DNA from: Clitoria ternatea
Taxonomy: Eukaryota > Streptophyta > Magnoliopsida > Fabales > Fabaceae
NCBI GenBank assembly: GCA_037962975.1
Contig: CM075669.1
Span: forward strand, 111,802,501-111,866,500
Direction: 5' to 3'
Length of the DNA: 64,000 nt
A program made the position numbers and the translations under genes. Positions 33,164 to 45,177 of the stretch are shown here, piece after piece; position 1 is the stretch's first letter; every line of letters begins with the position of its first letter. A model generated the notes under the pieces. It worked only from the letters and a program-made list of their open reading frames with translations. It was not told the origin of the DNA and did not search any database.

Positions 33164-34350
33164 CTAAACTATTTGAAGTTTTAACGTTTCATGGTTATCT
33201 AAGTTTTGTTTAACAGAAACACTATCTGAAGCCAAAGAAACAAATTGACTAATGATTATCTGAAGACTGATGATCATCTAAAGTAGTTACCCTTTCAAAC
33301 GCACAAGATTGGAAGGATGAAGAATCATCCTAAATCATCTCAAGTTAAGGTTCTAAAGTTCAAATGAAGATTCTAGTCATTGTAATATGTCTATGAAGAT
33401 AGCGTTTTCTTGATGCTTTTAAGAAAGTTGGTTAAGTTTGAAATCTCCTACAATCTACTTGGACCAAAATGGAAAAATACAGAAGTATCAAAACTTTAAA
33501 TGATTAGATGATGACCATGTTGCATTTGCCATTGCTTGGTTCAAGTCGTCCTAAGTGGCATTGCGTGCTTTTCAAGTAGATTAACTCCCTTCTCTTTTCA
33601 TCTCAATGCCTCTTTTCAAATGCCTATACAAAGAGAAATTTTCATTTGTTACAAGTTGTTCAAATTGAGAAATCTACAAGAAACAATAAGCCTTCATGTT
33701 TCAATCATAACCAGTTTCAAAGATCTTAATAACCTGTTATTCATTCTCTGATAATTTGTTGTAAATAGCCATCTTAAGAGCTTTCTTTATTTCATATCCT
33801 GAACTTGTTGTTCAGTTATCTATAAGCTTAATTTCTTAGAGTCTTGCTTGTAAGACTTATGACCAAATCTTTTTTCATACTACTTAATGTTGTAGAGCCT
33901 GGAGAGGCTTAAGGAAAGAATACTTGTTATTGGTTAGCCTATAGAGGCTAAGTCTAAGAAAGAATACTTGGTGTTAGCCTGAAGAGGCTAAGTCTAAGAA
34001 AAAGTACTTGACTGTTGTAAATTAGTCTGAAGAGGCTAAGTGAAGAAAGAATACTTGAATTTGCTTTATAAATCTCCTATTGGAATGAACACAGACTTGG
34101 CCTTTTTGCTTTAAGGTAAACCGGTATTATAACCTTTGTGTGTTGATCTCTCTCTTTAAATTGTTTGTTAGCATAAAAACTTGTTTGTCTTGAAAGGTTT
34201 TTGAAAATCAGATAAAGCATTGTCTAAACTGTCATCAGACAATTGTTTAAACTTGCTTTGTAAAAATTCAAATAAAAAACTATCTTTTAAGAAGCATTTT
34301 ACAAAAAGTTTTATATCACACTATTTAACTCCCTCTTCTAATGTGCACCT
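33164..34350 (+). mobile_element. SIRE-like copia LTR relic (right part)
   Basis: The left part ends at 29155 (TTTTGATTTATGATGCAAAC) and is split by the solo LTR. The stretch contains repeated AGAGGCTAAGTCTAAGAAAG units (33898-34060, about four copies of roughly 40-50 bp). It ends near TTAACTCCCTCTTCTAATGTG, which looks like the 3' end of SIRE/Maximus LTRs. No coding sequence. Boundaries are approximate. Confidence 0.4.
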
Positions 34351-35105
34351 ATGGACCTTCAATATCTAGAGATGTTTAGGAACTGAACCAATTTATGACT
34401 AACCATAAAACAAAACCGATCTAAAATGTAAGTTGTAAAAGCCACTAACCATACATTCAATCGTAACTTGACTCAGCTTGCAGTTCGTATTTGTAAGACT
34501 AAACCAAACCACCTTCAAGTGTACTTTTTAATTCCTATACTATCCATGCCTTAAAGTAATTCTATAATTTAATTAATGATCATATGTCATTTGTGTTATG
34601 AGTTTATCAAATCTAAAATATATATAAGTAGCTTAATTTAAGTACAATTACACATCTTTTATATAAACATAACATATAAATTATAAAATAGAGCACTTGT
34701 GGCATAATAAATTGTTTGTAAAAAGTGGTAAAAGGATAAACTATATTTTTTTTATTTTTCATAATTTTTAAGATTAGCTATATAATTTGTACTAATTGCA
34801 TTGATGTCTATGTGTTTGATTTAAAATCTTCAAATTGACCCAATCCAAACCGCAATGATTTGATGTGGTTTGTGTTTTATTTTAACCAAACCACACATTT
34901 GTTGTTGTTGTGTAATTCTTTTTTTTTAGCTTCAAAACCAAACTACACTTTGAACACCCTTAGACATATCCATGTAAAATGAGAAAATAAATAAAAAAAG
35001 GGTTTAGATAATAAGACTATCCTATAGTTAATGATATAAGGGCTGATCCCCATAAGTTATTGTAAACCACTTTAAAGAATGTATAAATAAGTGAGGAAGA
35101 TTAAG
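34351..35105. other. no recognisable gene
   Basis: AT-rich. Contains AACCAAACCACA-type words on both strands (34500-34520, 34840-34900), such as short non-autonomous elements often carry. No defined ends were found. Confidence 0.3.
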
Positions 35106-35109
35106 AAGG

Positions 35110-36345
35110 TGGTTTATATTGTTACCAAGTGGCTTCAATACTCAAGAGGAGGGAGGGTGAATTGAGTGTTTTAAAAATCGTTGAAATACCTTTGAAAATT
35201 ATTTTTATGTACTTAAAAATCTTAATAAAATCAATAATCAAAGCAAAATTTAATACTTAGCCAGAACAGTACAAACAAGGTACTAAGTTTAAACAATGGC
35301 CACAATTATAAAGAGTTAAGGAAGAGAAGACTTACAAACCGGTATACTAGTTCCACCACTTCTACTAGTGGTGTATGTCTAGTCCCCAAGCAATCCACTT
35401 GGAGAAATTTCATTATTGAAGATTTAAGATACAATTCTAGAGCAATTGAAGTCTCTCAATGTCCCACACCAAGAAATTAATCCTTACAAAATTTTGGCAC
35501 CCCACCCAATCTCACAATCCTCAATATCACACTTAGGTTCAAAAACTCAACTTTTAAGAATCACTTATAAGCGTATACAACAACTATAAACTCTCAATAG
35601 AGTGAATGAAATAAATTGAAGCTCAAAAAAATAGATTCACAAGAAATAGAAAGATTAGAGCTAGAAATTCAATAATATACAAATACCAATTCGCTCTTAT
35701 GTCTTGTGTCTTGTCTCCTTATGATTTGATCCCTATTTATAGGGTCTTGGAGCTTGAATGAGCGAGTGGAGAAGATTAGGGTTTGTGCTATATTTTGAGA
35801 ACAAATGATCTGTTTTTGTTTTAAGTTGATATTTGTCATTTTTACATACACTAATCAATTAGACTAACATGCTAATTGATTAGTCCCGAGCTAATCGATT
35901 ATTATACATTTGCTAATTGATTACATAGATGAGTCAACCTTTTTCTTCAGTTTTTATCATCTAGTTGGTTATGCTTCTTTAGTTAATTGATTATATTGAT
36001 AAGTCAACCTTTTTCTTTAGTTCTTTTATCATCTAATCGATTATGCTTCTTTTGCTAATCGATTATACTGATGAGTCAGTCGTTTTCTTTAGTTCTTTTA
36101 TAATTTAATCGATTATGCTTCATTTGCTAACTGATTAATGCGTGACTAACTATAGTTTTTGAGCACTTTTACATGATAGTGATCTCTATACATTTTGATT
36201 CTTTTTGCTTATGGATCTTATACATGTAAGTCTAAGAAAGTATAACTAAGCGCATGTTTGTTTGACCAATAACTCTATTTCTTTTGATTTTGAACTTGAT
36301 TTCTTGGAGGATTTTTCTTGTCATTATCAAAACCTGTCATGCAAA
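35110..36345 (-). mobile_element. SIRE-like copia LTR, minus orientation
   Basis: On the minus strand the region begins near GACAGGTTTTGATAATGACA and ends with CACTCAATTCACCCTCCCTC and CTTGAGTATTGAAGCC. These are the characteristic start and end of SIRE/Maximus LTRs. It lies directly beside the copia gag-protease relic, but lineage motifs differ, so the two need not be one element. No target duplication identified. Confidence 0.5.
35931..36145. repeat. three tandem ~71-bp units with TAATCGATTA palindromes
   Basis: Units start at about 35931, 36001 and 36073, each with GAGTCAACCTTTTTCTTTAG, a TCTAATCGATTATGC and a GCTAATCGATTA word. Further single copies of CTAATCGATTA or CTAATTGATTA lie at 35855-35925. 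Confidence 0.8.
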
Positions 36346-36429
36346 CACATATATGCTTTACCAAGACAACATAGAGAACAAAAACTAATAGAAATTTTAT
36401 TAATGATAGAGATATTACAAGTTTCAGTA

Positions 36430-37905
36430 CAAGTTTAAAAGTATTAATGGTCTAGTTTCTTAATCTAGAGTGCCAAGTAAATGCAGAAACGGTAGATGCA
36501 ATGGCATTAATATAACTATTAGAGAAGAAAATAAAAACAAGTGGTTGTTTGTTAAGGGTTGTGAGCTTAAGATGGGAAAAGAATACAACTTATCAAGTCC
36601 ATCCAAGCCACAAAAGAATGGTTCGTCGGAAACATGAGATTTCATAACAGAAAAATTAAGATGAAATTCAAAGAAGACGAAGTTATCCTTAACGAAATTT
36701 CCAACCGATTAGAATTTTAGTGACGGAAGGAACTAAAAGCATGTTTTTGAGACATAAGACAAAACTAAGGTTAATAAGAGACATAAAACATGATGAACCA
36801 GTAGAAGAACGTGCAGACCTTGTCTCTTTCCAATGATCACTCAATCCAAATCATCGAATTATACCGGTTGCTAGAAAATTTGAGAGCTATTGGTGACGTG
36901 ATTTGAAGCTCTAGAATTAGGATGCCAGTATTGGCTAGGGGAACCAAATTAGGAAGCATAGACTTCAAATGAGGATGAAGCAACAATAATAGTGTAATGC
37001 ATTGGGTGAAATAAGCCTTGTAATGGTCTCTAAGACGAAGGATACAAATATGCATATACAGGGGAACTAGACCAGTGATTTATTGAAGAGCCATAGGTTT
37101 GACTGTATCGATGGTAACATACTAAGGTGTCATGACTAACTTTGAAGCACACTTGGCACTGAATAACCTTTCTTTATCTTGGGATCATCCACTAGGACTA
37201 TGACCTCCGTGAAAGTAATTTCCACAATTACCATATCCAAAAAAAACTTGGTGGAGTTGGGATTACTGAACTTAGACGTAGAGTTTCCTAATTCACAATA
37301 TTGACCTCAGAGTTTGAGTGCTTTATTTTTTTGTTGTTGAGTGAGATGAACATAAATTTCAACAAAATCATTTTTACTCAAGACGCACTTCATGAGTGAG
37401 GAGAAGAGCTTTGACCTCAAATTGGAATCAGATCAAAGCTACTTAAAATCAATGTGACAATTGACTCAAATTCACACAATAGACCTTGAAGAACAATGTC
37501 AATATTTTCTTGAGAAGATACATTATCATCAATTACAAATCAATAATAGTTTTAATTCATACTAGATATTCTGTGATAGATTGATCAGGAAGATATGTTT
37601 TGCGAAGCTCTATTTTCAACTGGTGTGCTTTGGCGTAAGTCAGAAAGTTGAAGTCTGCATGAATCTTGTCCTACAGTTCATATGAATGGAAGCAACCAAT
37701 CATACGTATGAGAATTAACGTGGAAATTGACGGCTATAGCTAAGAAGGGTGGTGATCCTAGGAAAGACAAGCTTTGTTCATACAATTATTCAATTGATCT
37801 TCTTTAGATGCCAAATTAAGAGGAATCGTAGGGTTTAGAATGTAGGAATGATGTATGTGTCCTTGATTATTGCCTCAATATGATACTTTGTTAGCAATTA
37901 AAATA
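36430..37905 (-). mobile_element. copia gag-protease relic
   Basis: Read right to left. Gag begins near 37860. The capsid motif YAKAHQLKIELRKTYLPDQS lies around 37590-37650, continuing ITEYL. About 37450-37500 encodes FESIVTLILSS. The nucleocapsid knuckle CQVC-like region (CASKLVMTP, with frame changes) lies near 37140-37170. The protease region has YWHPNSRASNHVT around 36900, where the family has PDSGASNHVT. Then LLVPSVTK and NFVFFEFH lead to the start of integrase at about 36620 (SHVSDEPFFCGLDGLDKLY). Many stops and frame changes. Nothing of reverse transcriptase follows, because SIRE-like LTR sequence starts at 36345. Confidence 0.65.
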
Positions 37906-38446
37906 AATTGCCTAGTTGAAATTAAGATGTTATGGAAAAAAAATATAAATACTCAAACACTACTACAAAAAAGGCTATTGTCAGCGGTTCCGCTACTACT
38001 ATTGTCAGCGGTAGAAGCGCTAACAATAAAGGCGCTGATAATAGCACTAAAAACAACGTCAGCGCTTAAACCGCTAACATTAGCTATGTATTGTCAGCGG
38101 TTATGTTGCGGAACCGCTGACAATAGTCAAACAATGTCAGCGGTTGTACTTCGGAACCGCTGATAATAGGCAAACAATGTCAGCGGTTGTAGTGTGTAAC
38201 CACTGACAATAGTTAAAAACATTGTCTGCGTTTGTACATGGGAACCGCTGACAATAGTTAGGTTTTTTATAAAATTTCAATTTGTTTAATTTTTTTTAAA
38301 ACCTGTACACAAGCAACTCAACATTTTACATAACTTGGTAAAAAAAATCATATAGTGAAATGTAGATTTTAATGAAATATATTATAAACCAAAAGTAGAT
38401 TTTACATGAACCGACACATTTTACATAACTCAGATCCCGTTTGTAC

Positions 38447-38740
38447 TTATGACACAGGAATAGAAGAGGAAGCAACAGGTGTTCCTGAGTCCTGCAATTT
38501 CTTCTTGATCAAATCCAGGGCCGACGATGAACTCTGCAGATTAGAGGGTTTAAGAGCTGCAGCATCACGACCACCAGTATTAATAGCAGGAGCATTCAGA
38601 GTAACCATGCCTGACCCTCTATCAGACAATACATTAGCATTTGGAACTGACATTATATGATCTTTTGTAACATCGCATCCTGTTTCTTTTTCAGTTCAGC
38701 TACCTCGTTTGGGATTTGCCAGCAGCTTGTCTAACATAAA
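38447..38740 (-). pseudogene. captured PRP40C-like (WW/FF-domain splicing factor) fragment
   Basis: From right to left the minus strand reads CWQIPNEVAELKKKQD (end of a WW domain; 38660-38735), then a one-base shift. An open 68-codon stretch follows from 38653 with MSVPNANVLSDRGSGMV, INTGGRDAAALKPSNLQ and SSALDLIKKKLQDSGTPV. This matches the linker after the second WW domain of plant pre-mRNA-processing protein 40C, which bridges the splicing machinery and RNA polymerase II. The FF domains are absent. It is a captured exon piece with at least one frameshift, not a working gene. Confidence 0.7.
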
Positions 38741-39186
38741 ATAAGGAAATATGAGAGAATGGCATCATGATTAAAATAAGTAATAACTGTACACGTACAT
38801 TATATAAAATTTTAAAAAAATTACAATTTAATAACTATTTTGGAAAATTACCAAATCTGTCTAATGTTTTGATAATATATTGACTAATTAACTAGTGTTC
38901 AAAATGATGTTCTAAAATAAAAAATGTCAATAATAAAAGTGGCCTCATCGCTTTTAACAAAACCTTAAACAAACCAATAAAAGACTACTGCAAGATAGAG
39001 ACACAGTGCAAATTAAAAACTGAAATGGTTGCTTGATAGAAAAGTATCTATTTTGTAAATCAGAAATAACTGATGCTGCTTCAGAACATAACTTACACAT
39101 TACACATGTCAATGTGAGGTAGATGAGTCAGTGAGGTAGATAAGTCAGTAATATATCATTTTTTGTTCTGTTAATAATTGTCTGAT

Positions 39187-39345
39187 CAAAAGAACAGATT
39201 TCTGAGCTTTCTAAATGCCTCCACATATACTATGAAACTCATACTCTGATTTGCACCATTACTGCTAGGTCCATGAATGAATTTCACATCTCTAACACAC
39301 CCAGATTCAAGATCTTTGGGCATCAATCTTGGACAGTGCACAGGT
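39187..39345 (-). pseudogene. unidentified open coding-like fragment in the CACTA element
   Basis: About 50 codons are open on the minus strand: QPVHCPRLMPKDLESGCVRD, then KFIHGPSSNGANQS and SFIVYVEAFRKLRNLFF before a stop. Residue composition and conservation-like blocks suggest an exon of a host gene lying between the NDB and PRP40C pieces in the same orientation. I do not recognise the family. Confidence 0.35.
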
Positions 39346-39944
39346 TGAATAATAAAATATCTAAATTTAATTCTTAATTAACATACATACAAAAAAATTA
39401 ACAAACTCTAAAACATATTCTAATGAATGATACACGCAGATTTTAATTTTCAATTAAAACTTATATTGAAAGTAGAAACTAAGAAAAATACAAAAACACA
39501 CATTTAGAAATTATTACACGATTATAAAAAATTATTAAATAATTACATTAGCATGATAATTATTAAAAAATTATTAACAACATACACAAAGAAATACCAA
39601 GTCATGATAAAATACAAGAATGTATAGCATCTGACCCTGCCAAAGCAGACAGGAAAATAGCCTGGAAAAATTGAATAATATATGTTAATACATTAAAGAC
39701 ATGCAACAACGTTAAAACATATCATTCTTCATTAACCAGTTCAGCTACCATGAACCTCTCTGAAAAGTTAACCATGAGCCATAGACTAATTTCACATAAT
39801 AGTATTTCCATTGCAGACAGAATATACCTTTTACACAAATTACCCCATTCATACAATCTGGAGAACCAATTTAAGAGTTAGCCTTGAGTATGGTAGTTAG
39901 CAACCCAACTAACTAGTAATTCATTGATTAGAGAAATTACATAT

Positions 39945-40125
39945 TGTTTCCCTTGGCTTCCTTCAACAAACCAGCAATGTTGCGTAATTAATCTTTAAAT
40001 ATAGCTCAACCTAAGGGTATCTTTCACATATATCTTCCATTACCTCTTGAAATTTTTTGACCGTGAGTGTTCCAGAATTGTATTTGTCAGCCTTCTTAAA
40101 ATCGCTGCAATGTCTTCCTAGGAGA
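39945..40125 (-). pseudogene. captured exon of an NDB-type external NAD(P)H dehydrogenase (EF-hand region)
   Basis: The minus strand after an AG acceptor at about 40126 reads EDIAAI, shifts one base, then KKADKYNSGTLTVKKFQEVM and EDICERYP. This is the EF-hand inserted in type II NAD(P)H dehydrogenases of the outer face of the inner mitochondrial membrane. The next codon is TAG where the family has Gln, followed by VELYLK and, after another shift, NIAGLLKEAKGN. So the piece carries one stop and at least two frame changes. The preceding exon of the same gene lies at 40411-40516. Confidence 0.8.
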
Positions 40126-40410
40126 ACTAAAATCAATTCACAATTAGCAGGAAGAAAGATAACATTTGAATAGAAAAGATTAAGTGATGAAAACTCAGCC
40201 CTTTATATTTTTCTATTTCTTCAAAGTTAAATATGGGCCCCCTTAACGAAAAATAGACCAAAGAAACTTCAAAAATCAAAGTCAAATGAAAAATTGGATT
40301 GTCGGTACTGATTAGTGTTTGGATAAGAAAGTCACAAGATTAAGTGTGTATAGAGACAATAGGAAACAAGTTAATTAGATACTATTTGGTGGAAATAAAG
40401 TATTAGGTAC

Positions 40411-40516
40411 CATGACTTTTCACTGGTTTATCATAGCACAATCACTGAGGTCATACACATTGTTGCACCCCTCAACTCTCAACCATTCCGTCTGTAGCCA
40501 GAGCACGTCTGCTACC
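40411..40516 (-). pseudogene. captured exon of the same NDB-type dehydrogenase (second nucleotide-binding block)
   Basis: After an acceptor CAG the minus strand reads GSRRALATDG, shifts one base, then EWLRVEGCNNVYDLSDCAMI and NQ, a TGA where the family has Arg, and KVM before a GT donor. GRRALATDEWLRVEGC and VYALGDCA are conserved in plant external type II NAD(P)H dehydrogenases. Exon borders are preserved, so genomic DNA with introns was captured, not a cDNA. Confidence 0.8.
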
Positions 40517-41038
40517 CTGTTTAAAAGAGAAAATGCCAGGGGAATCGATGTTTAATGACTGTAAACTCTCTTTTTAAAATGATTATTGGAGAAAAACTTG
40601 AGAAACATGACGTAGAATGATCATTCAGCACAGACATAATGTATAATTTCTTAATAACATACCTAACATCAACGCATTCTCCTATTTTCTTTAGCAGAAA
40701 CAACAGTATCCAACTCAGTTTCAGTATCGCTATTTTCTTAATAACATACCCTAACGCCACCATCGACGTTTTCTTTTCTGGCCAGTTATGCAACTCTGCT
40801 CCGAAAGATTGTCCTCTCCAAAAGCCCCTCGAAAAATCATGGTTTCGTTGCTTTTGCTCTCGCGTTGGGATTTTGTCACTGCTGGTGCGCGCGAGAGAGA
40901 AAGCGGGGATTGGAACAAACTATTACAGCGTTTCCTATAGAAAAACATGAAAACGCTATAACCGAAAACATCCATTATAGCATTTAAAAAAAACATGGAA
41001 ATGTTGTAAATCGAGAATAGGGAAACACAGTCATTTAC

Positions 41039-41340
41039 CTCTGTTCTTGTTGAAAGAGAGTCCTTGCTTCGGTGCCATTGCGGATCGAAAAACGAAACAA
41101 AACCTTCAAAGCAAGATCTAGAAAAAACAACAGACGGGAGCGAGACCGATCCTGAGAACTACGATCTGATTCGAGGCTGAGCTAGTGAGGGTTCAACGCG
41201 CAATGTTAGTCAAAATCCATCACCAACAGAGTGAAGCAAAGAAAGCATTATTCCACGATTCGAAATTTAAAACCGACACTAACATCAATGTATGAGCGAG
41301 AGTGAGTGAAAGAAAGAGAAACACACATGGGCGATAGTGA
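41039..41340 (-). pseudogene. possible captured 5' leader and first exon
   Basis: On the minus strand a GC-richer leader (about 41240 to 41079) precedes an ATG at 41078 with 13 codons (MAPKQGLSFNKNR). A GT donor (GAG|GTAAAT) follows at 41038. It has the layout of a promoter-proximal exon, and stands upstream of the NDB and PRP40C pieces in the same direction. The gene of origin is not recognised. Confidence 0.35.
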
Positions 41341-41744
41341 GGGGATGAAGGAGAACTGTTAGAGAAACAATGTGTGTATCTGATAGGAAGATAATTTTTT
41401 TTGACACAACCAATTGAAGTAATTAAGAAAAGTGTGGGTTTAGTTGTACTGCATTATGCGCATGCGTGAACTATATTAATATTAAATCAAAAAGCATACC
41501 AGTGTGTGGTGTAAGGGTAAAGTCTACAGTTACATTTCAACTAAAGTGTGCGGTTACTACATGGAACCACATAGTTAAGTTAGACTATTGTCAGCGGTTC
41601 ATACATTGAACCGCTGATAATACTATTGTCAGCGTTTCCTAAAATAACCGCTTACTTTAGTGTATTTTTTGCAACAATGTCTGCGGTTCCGCCCAACCGC
41701 AGACAATAGTACCGCATCCTTTTGTAATTTCTGTTGTAGTGAAA

Positions 41745-42205
41745 GAGCAAAATTTAATCTCAAAATATATGTATAACAATAACACACTCAATATTTTGTA
41801 GATTTGTTAAAAGTTAATATATAAAACACACAATACTCAAATAAAGTTTATTAAAGCTTACTCTCACTTTTTCTCTCTTTGGCTTTTTCACTCTTATTGC
41901 ATTCTACTAAAAACAACCAATACTACTCCTATTTATAAGCAATATATCGCCATCTTTAATTGCTTCACTATTAAGCAAATTGTGCCAACTTGAACTCCAA
42001 TTTGTATACAAATTGAATACTAAATTATTTGGTCAAATTTTGTAACTACAACCAACTTCAATTTTAATACCACCTTTGACATTTTCAAACTAATATTATC
42101 TACCAAAATACAACTCATCCATAGAAAATAAGTAGCAATTGTTGACTTTTCTAGCAAATTGGCAAATTCTAGCAAGTTCGTGTAGGCCAAGTGTAATTTC
42201 TAACA
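41745..42205 (-). repeat. 3' LTR of the 42-45 kb copia element
   Basis: The right end in plus is TTTCTAACA, so on the minus strand the LTR starts TGTTAGAAATTACACTTGGC. It is preceded by the polypurine tract TTTAAGGGAGAG (42206-42217). It matches 45178-45574 plus 50901-50964. The CACTA element abuts it at 41741-41744, so its outer end may be split or missing. Confidence 0.8.
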
Positions 42206-45177
42206 CTCTCCCTTAAACTTGGCTCCATTATTCCATGCATACTCTTCTACTTCAAGAATAAATTTGCTTTGAATGGTTTTGTAAAAATATATGGTACTTG
42301 ATTTTCTAAAGTGTAATACTCCATCACAATTTCTTTGTCTCTAATCAAGTCATGAATATGGTGATACTTGATATTAATGTGTTTTTTATAACCATGAAAG
42401 ACTAGATTCTTTGTCAAAGAAATTGTTGATTTGTTGTCACAAAATATTTTTGTTGGTCATCTTGTTGTTGTTGTAACTCACTTAATATTCTCCACAACCA
42501 GACTGCTTGAGTAGCATAATTTGTTACTGTAATATACTTTACTTTTGCTATTGACAAAACAACTATTTGTTTCTTGGAGGACCAAGAAAATACACTTGAA
42601 CCAAGATGAAAAGCATAACTTGAATTACTTTTTCGAGTTTTAGATTCTCCAGCCCAATCACTATTAGTGTATCCAATCAACTCTGGCTTGTAAGAATTCA
42701 AATAAAAAATGCCTTCATCAATTGTACCTTTGGCATACTTCAAGATTCGTTTGGAAACTTGCCAATAGGATTGTCTTGGTGATTCCATGAATCTGCTTAC
42801 AAGCTTAACTCCATAAACTATGTATGTTTTCTTTTCCAAGCTTTAATCTTTCTTCAACCAGTGTCAACATTGGTTTACAAGCCTCTATTTTGAATTTCTT
42901 TAGAACATCTGCTACATATTTCTTCTGAGAGATAAAAATTTCTTCATTTGTTTGCTTCACTTCAATGCCTAAAAATAAGATATTAGGCCCATATATATCA
43001 TCTCAAATTGTATGGACATATTTTGTCTGAATTAAGCTAGCAACTTGGAATTATTTCTAGTAAAGATCCAATCATCCATTTGCAAACAAACAATGATAAT
43101 ATCTCTAGCTTTGTTTGTTTTGACATATAAGGCATGCTCATATGGACTTCTATGAAATCCGTTGTTGATGAAGTATGAGTCAATACATGTGTACCAAGCT
43201 CTAGGCGCTTGCTTCAAACCATATAAAGCTTTTCTTTAACTTGTAAGCTTTGTCTTCCTCTACTTGTTCATAACCTGGTGGTTGCTCAACATAAGCTTCT
43301 TCTTCAAGTACACCATTCAGGAAAGCAAACTTGAAATCCATTTAAGAAATCTTCCATTTATTTTGAGTAGCAAGGGAAAGAATTATGTGTACTGTGTTCA
43401 ATCTAGTAACAGGAGCAAATATTTCAAAATAATCAATGTCGGGTTTTTATTTGTACCCTTTTTCCACTAATCGTGCTTTGAAATGATCAATCTCTCTATT
43501 TGATTGTACTTTGTTTTGTACACCCAATTTACACCTATTGGTTTCTTTCCTTCTGGAAGTGTTGTTAACTTTCATGTTTCGTTCTTCTTAATTGCATGAA
43601 TTTCTTCATCCATTGCTTTAATCCAATAAGCATCATTGGCTGCTTCTTCATATATCACCATATCATAATTGGCAAATAAGGCATAGTAAGTAACTTTTTC
43701 CTCCCTATTCTTTATATCATTATCTCTACCAACTTCATAATCTTACAAGTGTGGAGGTGGACATGGCTCCCTTAATGGATATCTTTCAGGCAGGGATGCT
43801 AATTCTCCTGGACTTCTGGTACTTGTTCATGGTTCATCAGCTACTTCTTTATTTATAATTACTGGTACAGGAAATAACTCATTTTCTTTTTTTTGTCCAA
43901 TCTCATATTTCATATTCATAAAAAATAACATCTCGATTGATAATTACCTTTTGGGTTTCTGAATTATATAACATGTAGGCTTTTCTTTCTTCATTGTATC
44001 CTACAAAAATGCATTTTTCTACCTTGTCATTGAGTTTTTTCCTTGGTTGATCAAGAAAATATGCATAAGCAATACAACCTAAAACTTTCAAGTGATAGAG
44101 ATTTGGCTTTTTCCCACTGTAAGCTTCTTGTGGAGTTTTATCACTAACGTTTTTGACAAGACACCTATTTAATAGGTATACTACAAAGGCCATAACTTCG
44201 GCCCAAAATTTTTTTGGTGATTTCTTGCAATGCAAGATGCTTCTCACCATATCCATAATTGTTCTACTCTTTCTTTCTACCACCACCATTTTGTTGAAAA
44301 GTGTATATAGCAGTCATCTGATGCTTAACACCGTGTTTCCTCAAGAAATCATCACAAACAATATATTATGTCCCTTTATCTGTTCTTAAGGTTTTCATAG
44401 TATAACCACTTTACCTTTCAACATACGCTATAAAACTTTTGAGCGTATCACAAGCATCAGATTTATTTTTCAAAAACTTAACCCATGTCTTCTTATTGAA
44501 ATCATAAATGAAAGTAATAAAATATTTATTACCTCCATTGGATGGAATTTCCACATAGCATAAATTAAAATACACCAGCTTAAGTGGTTTTGTAGCTTTC
44601 CAAGAACGTCCTTTAGGAAAAGGATCCTGATGCTTTTGGCCAACAAGCTTCACACAGTTGATCAGAAGCTTGGATAACAGCAAGCCAGTAACCCATTTTT
44701 TATTTGCAAGAAACTTGATGCCTTCAAAGTTGAAATGCACAAGCCGCATATGTCATACCTAATTATCATTAATAGTTACTGGTTTGAAACATAAACCAAG
44801 ATCATATTTTATGTTCATTAGAAATAGACGATTCCTTGACATGTTTGTCATTATAATCAAACCCATCTTAGCATCATTTATGGTGTAACCTTTCTTGTTA
44901 GATTTTAAATCATAACCTTTTTTAACAAGTTGACCAACGCTCAAAAGATTCTGACAAATACCAGATGTGTAGAACATATAAAAAATGTAATTCAAAGATC
45001 TATCTTTCAATCTAATGGAAATTTTTCCTTTCCCTAAGACTTCAATTTTTGAGTTATCACCAAGCTTCATTGTGGTGTGATAACTTTCATCTATGTCAGA
45101 AAATAGTTCTTTTTCCCACTTAGATGATTATTGGATCCATATTGGTTGTCATTTTTATTAGCTACCGCATGACTTGT
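42206..45177 (-). pseudogene. copia gag-pol, gag deleted, pol decayed
   Basis: Right to left on the minus strand. Protease tail SGKKELFSDIDESYHTT and MKLGDNSKIEVLGKGKISI (about 45140-45010). GAG-pre-integrase and integrase start (HFNFEGIKFLANKKW, 44740). Integrase core VVVERKSRTIMDMVRSILHC and FVGYNEERKAYMLYN (44290-43950). Reverse transcriptase KQAPRAWYTCIDSYFINNG with LQMDDWIFTRNN replacing the family YVDD box (43217-43040). RNase H SRFMESPRQSYWQVSKRILK and SYAFHLGSSVFSWSSKKQ (42800-42560). Gag and the protease active site are missing: the LTR begins about 100 bases before the SGKK segment. Several stops and shifts show it is old. Confidence 0.85.

Larger units (their letters stand above)
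37958..41741. mobile_element. CACTA (En/Spm-type) transposon carrying host gene pieces
   Basis: The left end is CACTACTACAAAAAAGGC. The right end, read inverted, is CACTACAACAGAAATTACAA. Both are flanked by AAA (37955-37957 and 41742-41744), the 3-bp target duplication expected for CACTA elements. Subterminal repeats TGTCAGCGGTT and AACCGCTGACAATAG fill 37975-38262 and 41580-41712, the binding sites for the transposase in this family. No transposase gene is present, so it is non-autonomous. Between the ends lie exon fragments of at least two host genes, all on the minus strand, which makes it a Pack-CACTA element. Confidence 0.9.

Noticed and set aside
40639..40996. Frames of 103 and 81 codons on opposite strands in the CACTA element
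   Set aside because: No motifs, mutually antisense, probably leader or intron of captured DNA.
36430..45177. One tandem copia dimer joining the gag relic (36.4-37.9 kb) with the gag-less pol (42.2-45.2 kb)
   Set aside because: Their protease regions belong to different copia types (NSRASNHVT against SGKKELFSD), and the LTRs do not support a shared element.
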